A DNA stretch of 40,126 nt from a virus, in IMG/VR virus record IMGVR_UViG_3300025127_000083, positions 1 to 40,126 of that record; one strand, written 5' to 3'. The position numbers were made by a program, and so were the translations under genes. Positions 9,868-18,907 of the stretch are shown piece after piece (within the stretch, counting starts at the first letter, position 1; each line of letters begins with the position of its first letter). Below the pieces are notes generated by a model. That model was not told where the DNA came from. It did no database searches and was given only the letters and a program-made list of their open reading frames with translations.

Positions 9868-12258
9868 CTATAAACCTGGTTCTATTGGTCCACCAGAACC
9901 TTCTAGTTCAAAGTTTATAGGATCGCTATCATTTTTCCTTTGCGAAATCATTTTACTTTGTTGCGTACCTTCTATTTTTATACGCTTGTCTTTTGCAGCT
10001 TCTTTTTTGTTATTGTTTTGAGCTGCTGTATCAGCTTGTAATCTAGCTATTTGCATATCAAACTCATGTTGCATTTGCATTTTTTGCATATCAAGTTGAG
10101 CTTGATTATTCATTTTTTGTATTTCCATTTGTGTTCTAGCTTGTTCGTATTGAACTTTAGAGCCACTAATAGCTTCTTGTTTTTGAACCTCGTTCATTGC
10201 TATTTTTTCATTAGCTTCAGCTTGAGATTCTGCTTGAGCTCTAATATTAGCCTGAGCGTTTTCTTGGTCTTTAATAGCTTTTTGCTTACGCTTTACTTTA
10301 AGTAATTGATTAGCTAATTTAAGATTTTTTATTTGCCTCAAATCAATAGCATCTTCAAGATTAATACCACCAGCCTGTAGAGCAACTTGAATATTTTGTT
10401 CTAGCTGAGCTTTTTCTTCATCATCTGGCTCCAATTCTAAAAATATACCAAAGTCATGTAAATTCAAATTAACAATTTCTTTTAGTGTATTGACGTTGTA
10501 ATTACTAATAGAGTTGGTTAAAGACTCAGCTGTTAATGGAAATTCTAACGCGTCAGCTATTTTTAACGCAATATTTTCTGCAGTTCTAAGGGTTAAATAA
10601 GAACCAGCTTGCTTAATGTGTCTTGTTGCAACATTAGATGCATTAGCAGCCATCTTTTGCAACCCTACAAGCGTTTGTTTATCTGGTGTACTACCATCTC
10701 TAGCTTCATTAAGTCCGGTTACATCGCGTATCATTTGTAAATAATACTGATAAGTATTTATAAGGCTTTGTATTTTACCTTGACCTGAACTAGAATTTAA
10801 TTCTTGAATAGGTACTTTACCAGGATTCATATCACCATCTTGCGTAAGTGATCTACCTACAATAGAACCAGTTTGAAAATACATGTTTAATGCTTCAGCT
10901 GGATTATAATTTGTTCCATTACCTAAATCGACTTCTGCTAAACCGTCCATATCTAAATAAACACCATCTGGTACTATTCTAGACATTACTTGTTGTAGTT
11001 TTAAATGAGTAAGTTGAATCATGTCAGCAAAACCAATACATTTGCTAACTAAAGATTCTATTCTGCCTTTATATATTCTTGGCGCACAAATTGAGTAATT
11101 CATTTTTACTTTAGTGGTATCAGCGTAAGGTCTTGACATATTTTCAGCAAGCTCCCATTTAAGCATTGTATCTGTACCTAATACTTTTGCTCCGCTATAT
11201 AATACTTCTATAGATCTTGATACTTTTTCAAAATTATCGTTTTCAACTGGATTAAAAGTGTCATCTTTTTCTATGGCTTTAAGTAAACCTTGATCAGTTT
11301 TTTTAATTTTGAATACTTGATTATGATATGTTTTATAATCAAAATAAAGAACTTGAACAGTATTACTATTATAATCACCCCAACCAGTAATATAAGATCT
11401 ATTACCGGGCATATTTTGTATACGTTCTAATTCTTTATCCGTTATATCTGGAAACTCTTTTTTAAGCTCCGGTATTGTTACAGCTTTTAATTCACCTACA
11501 TAATATACATCTTCAAAATTAGGATCTTCTGTGTAAGAATATACCATATAAGCAGGATCTACGTAATCAACAGTTATACCGTTAGCTGTGTTAAAATTTG
11601 TCTTACAAGCAGCAATACCTAAAACTGTTAAATCCATATTAAGCCTACGTCTTGTTAATTGATACTTGTTTTGAGCTAAAACACTAGATATAGCTTCTTC
11701 TTCAGCTATTTCTAATGATTGCTTGTAGCTTAATTGCATGTGTAACTCTAACTCTTCTTCTGATTCTGGTAATAATTCTGGATTAGGTACTTGATGTAAA
11801 TCAATTCCAAGAGTATTTTTTAAGTTATCTAAATATTCTTTAGCTAACATGTCTTCATATATCTTAGAAGCGTATTCAGTTCTTTTCTTTATTGACTCAG
11901 GATCTTGAGCATAAGCTTTTATATCATAGGTTCTTTCAGATATACCATTAACCACTATATCTACAAACTTAGATAATATAGGAACAGGTTTCCAGTCTAA
12001 ATTAAGATATGATAAATCACCATTAATAGATAATTCATCTTTGTATTTTTGTATTGACTGCTCACCTCTAGCATATAATCTTAGTTGGTGAAAATTATTC
12101 CAAGCAGTTAAATACCTATTACCTGTAGTTCTACCTTGAGAAAACCACTCGTGTTCTATAGCTTGTGCTACTTGTCTACCATATTCAATACTGGCTTTTT
12201 CAGCATCACTCACTACTTGACTAGGGAAATCACTTCTGGTATTAGTATATATATTCAT
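9868..12258 (-). CDS. Portal protein
   Basis: 796 aa, expected to form the dodecameric ring through which DNA is packaged. It directly follows TerL (start and stop overlap at 12258). Residues about 80-125 (LNLDWKPVPILSKFVDIVVN, then GISERTYDIKAYAQDPES) and about 500-560 (YYLQMIRDVTGLNEARDGS) match portal patterns of crAss-like and other podoviruses. Residues about 640-760 are a Gln/Ala/Met-rich coiled coil (repeats such as MQKMQMQHEFDMQIARLQAD), which would form the barrel reaching into the capsid. The C-terminus ends in a short Gly/Pro/Glu tail. Confidence 0.85.
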   Translation of the reverse strand: MNIYTNTRSDFPSQVVSDAEKASIEYGRQVAQAIEHEWFSQGRTTGNRYLTAWNNFHQLRLYARGEQSIQKYKDELSINGDLSYLNLDWKPVPILSKFVDIVVNGISERTYDIKAYAQDPESIKKRTEYASKIYEDMLAKEYLDNLKNTLGIDLHQVPNPELLPESEEELELHMQLSYKQSLEIAEEEAISSVLAQNKYQLTRRRLNMDLTVLGIAACKTNFNTANGITVDYVDPAYMVYSYTEDPNFEDVYYVGELKAVTIPELKKEFPDITDKELERIQNMPGNRSYITGWGDYNSNTVQVLYFDYKTYHNQVFKIKKTDQGLLKAIEKDDTFNPVENDNFEKVSRSIEVLYSGAKVLGTDTMLKWELAENMSRPYADTTKVKMNYSICAPRIYKGRIESLVSKCIGFADMIQLTHLKLQQVMSRIVPDGVYLDMDGLAEVDLGNGTNYNPAEALNMYFQTGSIVGRSLTQDGDMNPGKVPIQELNSSSGQGKIQSLINTYQYYLQMIRDVTGLNEARDGSTPDKQTLVGLQKMAANASNVATRHIKQAGSYLTLRTAENIALKIADALEFPLTAESLTNSISNYNVNTLKEIVNLNLHDFGIFLELEPDDEEKAQLEQNIQVALQAGGINLEDAIDLRQIKNLKLANQLLKVKRKQKAIKDQENAQANIRAQAESQAEANEKIAMNEVQKQEAISGSKVQYEQARTQMEIQKMNNQAQLDMQKMQMQHEFDMQIARLQADTAAQNNNKKEAAKDKRIKIEGTQQSKMISQRKNDSDPINFELEGSGGPIEPGL

Positions 12259-14477
12259 TAATTTAAAATTTTTGATACAGTTCCTTTGTTGTCGTATTTT
12301 TTTATACCTAAATCAACTGGTTTTAATTTTCTTTTATTTACAGGTGTATACCTGTGCTTATTACAAGCCATTAAAGCTAAACCCGAACTAATAGAAGCAT
12401 CGTGTGTTGTTCTATTATTGATGTTGAATTTTGACCAGTCTTCTAATGTACGTTGAAAATACATATCACCATAACCAGTTTCTTTTAAACCTACAAAATG
12501 TTCTATGTAAGTTTCTATAGCAGACGCGTGTGCTTGTTTAATGTCTTCACTTGAATTAGGTATACCACCTATTTCTTTTTCTGTAACAGATAATTTATTT
12601 CTTTTTTTATCTGGTCTATTCATAGCAAAACCTCTATAACCTCTACGTTTAAAATAATAAAGTAGTCTTGGTTTATTGTTTTCTGCTAGAATTGGCATAC
12701 CATAAAATACGCAAGCCATAAGTACATCTTCAAAAAATATTTCAGCTGTTTGTGGTCTAGCTATATATTCTAAGAAAAAATGATTTGGTGGAACCTCTTC
12801 CATGCTAAATTTTGTTAAACCATGTAAAGCGCCATTAGAACCTCTCTTATCTACAGTTCCTGATATATCATATGGATCGCATCCAAAAGCACCACAATGC
12901 TCGTTACCTGGGTAATTAACTCCATTTTTTAAAAATCTTTTATTTTGTAGTTCAAAAGGTGGAACCCAAGTAACTAAAAATCTACCATTTTTATTTGGCA
13001 CAAATATAACTCTAGTGTCTTGATGTCCGTTTTCCCATTGAAAACTTCCTTGTACTACACTTATAGAATTTTTTACATCTTCATTGTAATCTATTTGTTG
13101 ATATATTTTTGTTAGATTAAATAATGATTGTTTAGATTCATCTCTAAAAGCGTGTTTAGTTGTTCTTGGAAATTGTCTATAAAATTCATTTAAACCATCT
13201 TGGTCATCTTTTAAACCTTCTACTTCATTATTCCAATATTCTATTACGCCTAGTTTTATTTTTTCCCCATGCGGTCCCTCAGTATGTTTCTTTGGCGTGT
13301 CGAAGACAGGTAACCCATAAGAATCAATGTATCCTTCGTAGTTCCATTCCATAGGTATGAACAAAGAATATAATCCTGAGCGAGTCTGTCCGTTGCTGTT
13401 CCTTTTTGTAACATCTGAGTCGTCATAAAGTTTTTTAAAGTTTCTACCACCTTTGTCTAAAGAGTTTGATGTTGAACCCATCATACACTTTCCAATAACT
13501 CTACTACCTAATCTTAGTGTGGTTTTCGTAACCCTCCAGTTGTTGAGGATGTTGTTCGGCTTCTCCCACTTCCCCGATTCATCATGGACGAGGAGTTTAA
13601 GTTTCTCTCCATCGTAGGAGTTGTCACCCGTGTTCTTCCAATCGATGGTCGTGTCAAGTCCCTGTAATTCGTCCTGTAAGGTTTCGTCGTTGGTCGCGGT
13701 AAGTTTTCTACGGGTGAACTTACTGGCTGGGACACGGTAGGCAAGCTCGGTCTTTGGACGGTCCATTCCGTCCTGGGTCGGCTTGAAAAAGAAGGGGTAA
13801 TTAACCGATATGGGTACCACCTTATCTGTGAACATCTTCTTAGCATCAGGACCGGACTTTGATAATATACCATATCTAGAGTCAGAGGATATGGTTGCCA
13901 AGTTAACCACCTCTCCTGAGGCCATAAAGGAAAACCCAGAACGTCTGTTCTTAAGGTAGCACAATCCGTAAGACCGTACATCGGCCTTACAAGCTTCCCA
14001 GAAAATGTAGAATAATCTATTCGACTCCCGAAAGTCTGGTGCCCCGACATCAATTTTACTCCACTGCAAGTACATGTAATGAGTACCAGTAATGTAAGTA
14101 GGAATGCTTTTGTTATAAAACCAAAAACCTTCTTCCCTACGGTTAAACTCATTATCGATGTAATCATACCACTTGTCTTTAAAATCTTGTGGATATTGTC
14201 TCCAATCAAATGTAGATTTAATTCTACTTAATGCTTTTGGATATTCAAATTGATTCCACTTGTTGTTATTAAACTTATGTACGGTTTCTTCTTCTGGTAA
14301 AGCTATTTTAAGATTTTGTATTTCATATATCTCACCTATTTTACCAGTTCTACTTATAACTATAATATCATGTTCTTCGTTATAACCGTACTCCCATTTT
14401 TTATACCTATTCATTCGTTTAAGAACTTTAGGTTTAATATGGTCTTTTAATATTTTATATAAATCTTGTTGATACAT
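12258..14477 (-). CDS. Terminase large subunit (packaging ATPase and nuclease)
   Basis: 739 aa. The ATPase half has a deviant Walker A (KNRRSGFS, residues 177-183) and a Walker B (KLLVHDE, 294-300). The nuclease half carries an RNase H-like acidic residue in GCDPYDISG (D533) and a late HDAS motif near 705. It cuts concatemers and pumps DNA through the portal. The start overlaps the preceding 91-aa gene as TAATG. Striking anomaly: about 13250-14110 (residues about 123-409) has 40-55% G+C and Lys-AAG, Thr-ACC and Leu-CTC codons, whereas the flanks can fall below 25%. The island matches the ATPase domain, which suggests domain replacement by recombination. Confidence 0.9.
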   Translation of the reverse strand: MYQQDLYKILKDHIKPKVLKRMNRYKKWEYGYNEEHDIIVISRTGKIGEIYEIQNLKIALPEEETVHKFNNNKWNQFEYPKALSRIKSTFDWRQYPQDFKDKWYDYIDNEFNRREEGFWFYNKSIPTYITGTHYMYLQWSKIDVGAPDFRESNRLFYIFWEACKADVRSYGLCYLKNRRSGFSFMASGEVVNLATISSDSRYGILSKSGPDAKKMFTDKVVPISVNYPFFFKPTQDGMDRPKTELAYRVPASKFTRRKLTATNDETLQDELQGLDTTIDWKNTGDNSYDGEKLKLLVHDESGKWEKPNNILNNWRVTKTTLRLGSRVIGKCMMGSTSNSLDKGGRNFKKLYDDSDVTKRNSNGQTRSGLYSLFIPMEWNYEGYIDSYGLPVFDTPKKHTEGPHGEKIKLGVIEYWNNEVEGLKDDQDGLNEFYRQFPRTTKHAFRDESKQSLFNLTKIYQQIDYNEDVKNSISVVQGSFQWENGHQDTRVIFVPNKNGRFLVTWVPPFELQNKRFLKNGVNYPGNEHCGAFGCDPYDISGTVDKRGSNGALHGLTKFSMEEVPPNHFFLEYIARPQTAEIFFEDVLMACVFYGMPILAENNKPRLLYYFKRRGYRGFAMNRPDKKRNKLSVTEKEIGGIPNSSEDIKQAHASAIETYIEHFVGLKETGYGDMYFQRTLEDWSKFNINNRTTHDASISSGLALMACNKHRYTPVNKRKLKPVDLGIKKYDNKGTVSKILN

Positions 14478-14752
14478 TACTTAGATCTTCCTTCTGCAAA
14501 GCCTTTAAAAGTGTTTTGCTTTTTAACTTCTTTTGGTTTATCTTCTAACATATCTTGCTCTTCTTGTATTCTATTTAATATTTCGAAAGCATCAAATATT
14601 GCTAATTTTTTTGTTGCTGCTGCATTTTTTAATCTATCAGCAGATATATCGTCATCTGAATCTACAATAGGTTCTTTAGCTACCTTAATTAATTCTTCAA
14701 CTGCTACTCGCCCAGCTTGGATTATATTCTTCTTCGTTTCCTTGGTACTCAT
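14477..14752 (-). CDS. Candidate terminase small subunit
   Basis: 91 aa, acidic and helical, with NIIQAGRVAVEELIKVAKEP near the start, a middle segment ISADRLKNAAATKKLAIFD, then an amphipathic helix (FEILNRIQEEQDMLE) and a basic tail (FKGFAEGRSK). Size, helical content and position directly before TerL fit a DNA-recognising small terminase. The family shows no sequence motif that would prove it. It overlaps the upstream GroES-like gene by 56 bases and TerL by one base, so translation is probably coupled. Confidence 0.5.
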   Translation of the reverse strand: MSTKETKKNIIQAGRVAVEELIKVAKEPIVDSDDDISADRLKNAAATKKLAIFDAFEILNRIQEEQDMLEDKPKEVKKQNTFKGFAEGRSK

Positions 14753-15302
14753 ACTTAATTACAATATCATTTGATTTCATACAATATAGTCGTTTATTAT
14801 CGACTAAAAATTCCCATTCACTGTTAGGTGTAAAACCAATCAGATCACCTGGGTTAATATTAAGCGCTTCTAAGAACTTGTTACCATATTTAAGTATACC
14901 AATAAGGCTTGCTTCTTTATTAAGCGTTAAATCTTCAGTATTTTTTATAGGTGTTACAAAGCATCTGTCATTTATAGCGTGCCAACCATTATTGTTTTTG
15001 TATAAATAAATTTGATCTACAGCGCAAAAATATAAATCATCTTTAAACCAAGATCTGCTTTTTTTCTTTTCACCTTTCATGTCGTAAAAAGTTCTAAATA
15101 CATTTTGGTGTATAATTACTATATCACCTTTTTTTATAGGAGTGGAAAAAGCGGCTGGAGTCTCTAAAACTCTAGCCACTCTGTTAACAAATTTCCAATT
15201 TTCTATTTTAGTGTTTACAACTAGTTTTTTATCACCAACACTTACAGTATTACTGTATTTATCGCCTAATGGTTCAACGATAAAATCATATAAACTTTTC
15301 AT
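14697..15302 (-). CDS. Protein with two GroES-like (chaperonin-10) domains, tentative
   Basis: 201 aa. Residues about 8-100 contain FIVEPLGDKYS, a strand pattern RVARVLETP, then KKGDIVIIHQNVFRTFYD and DLYFCAVDQIYLY. Residues about 125-195 repeat the plan: SLIGILKYGNKF, NINPGDLIGFTP, EFLVDNKRLYCMKSNDIVIKY. The order 'G-x-V-x-x-x-G, (V)GD-x-V/I-F, D-x-x-x-x-x-M-x-x-x-D-I' is the GroES layout, so I read this as two chaperonin-10-like barrels. The phage also carries GroEL and GroES (23.7-25.5 kb), so this could be a capsid-specific co-chaperonin. It is next to the terminase genes. The fold is an inference from pattern. Confidence 0.45.
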   Translation of the reverse strand: MKSLYDFIVEPLGDKYSNTVSVGDKKLVVNTKIENWKFVNRVARVLETPAAFSTPIKKGDIVIIHQNVFRTFYDMKGEKKKSRSWFKDDLYFCAVDQIYLYKNNNGWHAINDRCFVTPIKNTEDLTLNKEASLIGILKYGNKFLEALNINPGDLIGFTPNSEWEFLVDNKRLYCMKSNDIVIKYEYQGNEEEYNPSWASSS

Positions 15303-15529
15303 TAATACTCTAAATCATACTCAACTGATATAGCCATATGAGAATTAAACTTTTTCCATGGCAATACTTCGTTGTTTTTCTTTATATGTATATTATAAGA
15401 ATTATCTGAATCTTCAAAAAGTATGTGTGATATTTCGTGACCACCGTAAACCTGTTGACCTATAGAATAATGCATGGCATCGTTTTTATAGTCAGATCCA
15501 ATACTAATCTTCCTAATATTACTCGCCAT
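15302..15529 (-). CDS. Small unknown protein
   Basis: 75 aa. Not recognised. It contains HYSIGQQVYGGHEISHILFE, a beta-like pattern with two His residues, and ends in SVEYDLEY. It overlaps the next gene by one base (stop/start at 15302) and the preceding coiled-coil gene by 11 bases, so it is translated as part of the same cistron chain leading to the terminase. Confidence 0.6.
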   Translation of the reverse strand: MASNIRKISIGSDYKNDAMHYSIGQQVYGGHEISHILFEDSDNSYNIHIKKNNEVLPWKKFNSHMAISVEYDLEY

Positions 15530-15770
15530 CAGTTTTTTCTATATCTGTATAACTTCCGTCCTTTAAGTCAATATTAATTTTTCCATATTTAGCCTCTAAT
15601 TCTTTTTTAGTAGCTTCAATTTCATTACTAATTTCTTTTACTTTAGTATGTAGACTTAATTTTTGTACATCTAATACACCAATGTTGGTAAGAACTTCTG
15701 ATAATCTTTGTTGTTGCTCTGTTACTTTAGAAAGTTCTACTTCTTCAATTTTTTTAATTTCTTCACTCAT
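15519..15770 (-). CDS. Small coiled-coil protein
   Basis: 83 aa. Residues about 4-62 are a continuous Glu/Lys/Leu/Ile helix with heptad spacing (EEIKKIEEVELSKVTEQQQR, later SNEIEATKKELEAKY). The last 20 residues (GKINIDLKDGSY) look like a short beta element. Small proteins of this plan are common near phage packaging genes, but their function is not known to me. It has a 64-base leader upstream and overlaps the downstream gene by 11 bases. Confidence 0.65.
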   Translation of the reverse strand: MSEEIKKIEEVELSKVTEQQQRLSEVLTNIGVLDVQKLSLHTKVKEISNEIEATKKELEAKYGKINIDLKDGSYTDIEKTDGE

Positions 15771-15834
15771 AATTTTATTTGATTTAATTTAATTGTTTTA
15801 TATTTATATAGTTACACCTGTTTTAGTAAATCTA

Positions 15835-16092
15835 CTATTCAGGTAGATCTTCATATCCATCTGCATAATCCGCAGGCAAATACGATTCCATACCACTTAC
15901 TTGCTCAGCGCTACATTCGTCTTTGTAAAAGTCGTTAGATAGTAACCAAAGAAAGTGATCTTTAAGACATTGCAGCTGCTCTGCTGAAGTTTCTGAATCT
16001 GCAGCTTCTACCAATTGACCATCTACTTGACTAACTATAACCGCTTTGTGACTGTCTGGTGTGTTTTCTGATGTTATTACGTTTTTGTACAT
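15835..16092 (-). CDS. Small acidic unknown protein
   Basis: 85 aa, strongly acidic at the C-terminus (DYADGYEDLPE), with a helical middle (AEQLQCLKDHFLWLLSNDFY). Not recognised. It starts two bases past the end of the large fibre gene and could be a fibre-associated or assembly protein, but nothing in the sequence shows this. Confidence 0.6.
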   Translation of the reverse strand: MYKNVITSENTPDSHKAVIVSQVDGQLVEAADSETSAEQLQCLKDHFLWLLSNDFYKDECSAEQVSGMESYLPADYADGYEDLPE

Positions 16093-16093
16093 T

Positions 16094-18712
16094 TTAATTA
16101 TTTTCTAAAGTTTGTATTCTAGTTTCTAACTGTTCTATTTTTGTTACTGCTTCTTTTAGTGCAGCCGTAAGTAATGGTACTATTTTTGACTGATCAATAC
16201 CTTGATAAACTGGCTTACCATCTTTATCCACAGCATCTTTATCTCCACCCACACATTCTGGAATTACAGCTTGTGCTTCGTGAGCTATAAATCCGTCCAG
16301 AGTTTTTGGATTTGGATCTAATTTATTACCGTTTTCATCTACAGGAGATATAAAATTAAACCTACAAGGTTTTAAAGATTTTAATCTGCTTATACCATCG
16401 TTTATTTCTACAATATTTTCTTTTAATCTATAATCTGAAGACGTATTATATTGTACGGAGTATTGATTAATAGCTATATAACCTCTTTCAGAAGTTGAAG
16501 CTTGGTAAAATCCAACAACTTTTTGAAGAGTATTTGCAGAGACAGCAGTAGTTCTTAATCTAAGTTGAACAGAATCAGTACCGTTTGTAGCGCTTAAAAT
16601 ATCTAATGCAGATCCAGGAGTAGTAGCATCTAGTAATCCAACATTACCTTTTATAACAGTTGTTGTTGTACTGCTATTACCTAAAACAGTAGTATTAGTG
16701 CCTAGTCCAACCCCAGCGTTTCCTATTATAATAGAATTATTATCTGTTGTCGCGGCTAAATCAGCGCCTGTTCCAATAACAACATTGTTACTTCCGTTAC
16801 CCGCTGTTGGTACTGCATCTTTCCCAATAACTATATTTCCAGTTCCACCATCAGTATTTTTATAAGCATCATTACCTATAACAGTATTACCACCTGAACC
16901 ACCACGTCTTTGAGCCATAGCTTGGTAACCTATTGCAATATTATCGCTCGCGGTAGATGTTCCTGAATTGTAACCTATACCAGCATGATAACCTAAAAAA
17001 GTGTTTTTAGATCCAACTGACTGGCTCATAGTTTGGTAACCTATGGCGGTATTATTTCCACCAGATGTAGTTGCATATGCAGCTTCAAAACCTACACTAG
17101 TGTTACCTGCTCCAGAGCTATTTGAGTAGCTAGCATCTCTACCTATAGCCACATTACCAGTTGAAGTGTTGCTTCTTAAAGCATCATTACCAATTCCAAT
17201 TGCACCATCTCCAGAAGTAGCAGCATATCCTGCTTGCTCTCCTATGAAAACACTATGTTGACTAGCTGCGAATCTAGCAACTTGTGCACCTAAGGTAATA
17301 GAATAATTACCTGTACTTCCGGCTAACCAACCTATATTAACAGCGCCTACAGTTGCTAAACCTGTTCCAGCTTCCATACCTAGCACTGTGTTACCTGTTC
17401 CATTAATTGTTATACCAGAATTATATCCTACTATAGTATTATTTACAGCAGTAGTTATAGATTTTCCTGCATCGTGTCCTATTAAAGTGTTGCTACTTCC
17501 TGTAGTTAAAGTTTTTCCTGCGTCTATACCTAATGTAGTATTTCCTTGAGGAGTTCCACTTAAACTACCTGGTACAAAACCTGAGTATAATGATTCAGTA
17601 TCAATTTGAAAAGGATAAGAACCACCGCCACCACCGCCGGCTTGTAAAGTAATTAAACCTGTGCCTGAACTAAATGTTAAAACATCACCATCAGAAGCTC
17701 CTGATTGTAAACCAGGTATTCTTAGCGCAGTAATATTAGCATCACCTAAGGTTATTTCATTTGAAACACCTACAGCACTTGCGGTAGCATCATATCCAAT
17801 AAGGATATTATTTGAACCAGTAGTTAAATTATCTCCAGCTAGAGATCCTAAAATAGTATTAGTACTACCAGTAGTAACAAGTCTAGCAGCATCTCTACCA
17901 ACAATAACATTATTACTTTTATTGCCATTACTTGACATAGCATTATAACCTACAACTGTATTAAAAGATCCACCTGACATATTTCCGACCATAGCGCTTG
18001 TTCCTACAGCAACATTTTGTAATCCAGTACCTTGCCTTAAAGCATATCTACCAATTCCTGTATTTTGTGAACCTGTTTGAAACGCTCCAGCTTCATTACC
18101 AACCATAGTTCTATCTTGCGAAGTAGTATTATTTTTACCTGCTTGATAACCAATATTTGTATTATTTGCTCCAGAAGTATTTGAGTAACCAGCTTCATAA
18201 CCTATAGAAATATGATAATCAGATGTGTTAACTCTTGCTGCTTCTCTACCTATACCAACCACTAATTCTCCTGTTTGAGAATTACCTGCTTGTTTTCCTA
18301 TTAATATACTTCCACTACCACCGCTACCACTTTCAAAAGCTTTTTGACCAATAACCACCATGTCTGAAGTATTAGTAGAAGATGCAAGAGCAGCTTCAAA
18401 ACCAATAAAAACATTATTACCTCCATTAGTTATTACTTTACCCGCGTCATTTCCAATTATAGTATTATTAATACCTACAGTTAAAGCATTACCAGCATCA
18501 ATACCTAAAACAGTGTTTCCTTGAGGAGCGCCACTTAATCCAGATGGAACAAAACCAGAATATAAAGAATCTGTTTCAATTTGAAAAGGATATGATCCAC
18601 CTAAATTACTAGGTGCTATTTTTTTCATTGTTGTGCCTTGATAACCTACAAGAAAATCTACATCTGCAGAATTTGTTTCTGTGGTAAAAGCTGAAAATTT
18701 TATATTTGCCAT
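16094..18712 (-). CDS. Large tail fibre with beta-roll repeats and self-cleaving S74 chaperone domain
   Basis: 872 aa. Residues about 1-39 form a likely virion-attachment tip. Residues about 50-700 are repeats of the type NT-x-IG-x-x-A-G / GYEAG / NNTAIGYQ, resembling the left-handed beta roll of trimeric adhesin heads. The C-terminal 115 residues (from S758) are an intramolecular chaperone of the endosialidase type: SSDYRLKEN holds the Ser/Lys pair (S759, K764), followed by LDGFIAHEAQAVIPE and a final coiled coil. In that family the domain trimerises the fibre and cuts itself off. An internal duplication is clear: SYPFQIETDSLYSGFVP at residue 40 recurs as SYPFQIDTESLYSGFVP at residue 365, after a GGGG hinge. 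It probably binds the host surface. Confidence 0.88.
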   Translation of the reverse strand: MANIKFSAFTTETNSADVDFLVGYQGTTMKKIAPSNLGGSYPFQIETDSLYSGFVPSGLSGAPQGNTVLGIDAGNALTVGINNTIIGNDAGKVITNGGNNVFIGFEAALASSTNTSDMVVIGQKAFESGSGGSGSILIGKQAGNSQTGELVVGIGREAARVNTSDYHISIGYEAGYSNTSGANNTNIGYQAGKNNTTSQDRTMVGNEAGAFQTGSQNTGIGRYALRQGTGLQNVAVGTSAMVGNMSGGSFNTVVGYNAMSSNGNKSNNVIVGRDAARLVTTGSTNTILGSLAGDNLTTGSNNILIGYDATASAVGVSNEITLGDANITALRIPGLQSGASDGDVLTFSSGTGLITLQAGGGGGGSYPFQIDTESLYSGFVPGSLSGTPQGNTTLGIDAGKTLTTGSSNTLIGHDAGKSITTAVNNTIVGYNSGITINGTGNTVLGMEAGTGLATVGAVNIGWLAGSTGNYSITLGAQVARFAASQHSVFIGEQAGYAATSGDGAIGIGNDALRSNTSTGNVAIGRDASYSNSSGAGNTSVGFEAAYATTSGGNNTAIGYQTMSQSVGSKNTFLGYHAGIGYNSGTSTASDNIAIGYQAMAQRRGGSGGNTVIGNDAYKNTDGGTGNIVIGKDAVPTAGNGSNNVVIGTGADLAATTDNNSIIIGNAGVGLGTNTTVLGNSSTTTTVIKGNVGLLDATTPGSALDILSATNGTDSVQLRLRTTAVSANTLQKVVGFYQASTSERGYIAINQYSVQYNTSSDYRLKENIVEINDGISRLKSLKPCRFNFISPVDENGNKLDPNPKTLDGFIAHEAQAVIPECVGGDKDAVDKDGKPVYQGIDQSKIVPLLTAALKEAVTKIEQLETRIQTLENN

Positions 18713-18729
18713 TTTATATTTTTATTTAT

Positions 18730-18906
18730 TTAAGGTGCTATTTCTTGTACCATAAAGTTAGTACCAACTTCTGTTATACACTTGTCTCCGTTTTCTGCAA
18801 GTATAAAAAACTCTACAGGTTTAATTGGACCTCCACCACCTTGTATAGTTAATGGGACTGCTAATATTGCGTTAGCATTAGCTAACATACTTGGTCCACC
18901 TGGCAT
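18730..18906 (-). CDS. Small unknown virion-region protein
   Basis: 58 aa, from ATG 18904-18906 to TAA 18730-18732. It reads MPGGPSMLANANAILAVPLT, then GGGGPIKPVEFFILAENGD and VGTNFMVQEIAP. It sits 1 base after the stop of the 171-aa gene and 17 bases before the large fibre gene. The Gly-rich hydrophobic N-terminus and neighbours suggest a small virion component. I do not recognise it. Confidence 0.6.
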   Translation of the reverse strand: MPGGPSMLANANAILAVPLTIQGGGGPIKPVEFFILAENGDKCITEVGTNFMVQEIAP

Positions 18907-18907
18907 A

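Noticed and set aside
13514-14209. 231-codon minus-strand frame inside the terminase gene
   Set aside because: It is a shadow created by the high-G+C island; the terminase frame covers it with clear Walker motifs, and the shadow's Ser/Arg/Pro/Thr composition is not protein-like.
17661-17948. 95-codon plus-strand frame within the fibre gene
   Set aside because: Antisense shadow of the Ala/Gly/Thr-rich fibre repeats.
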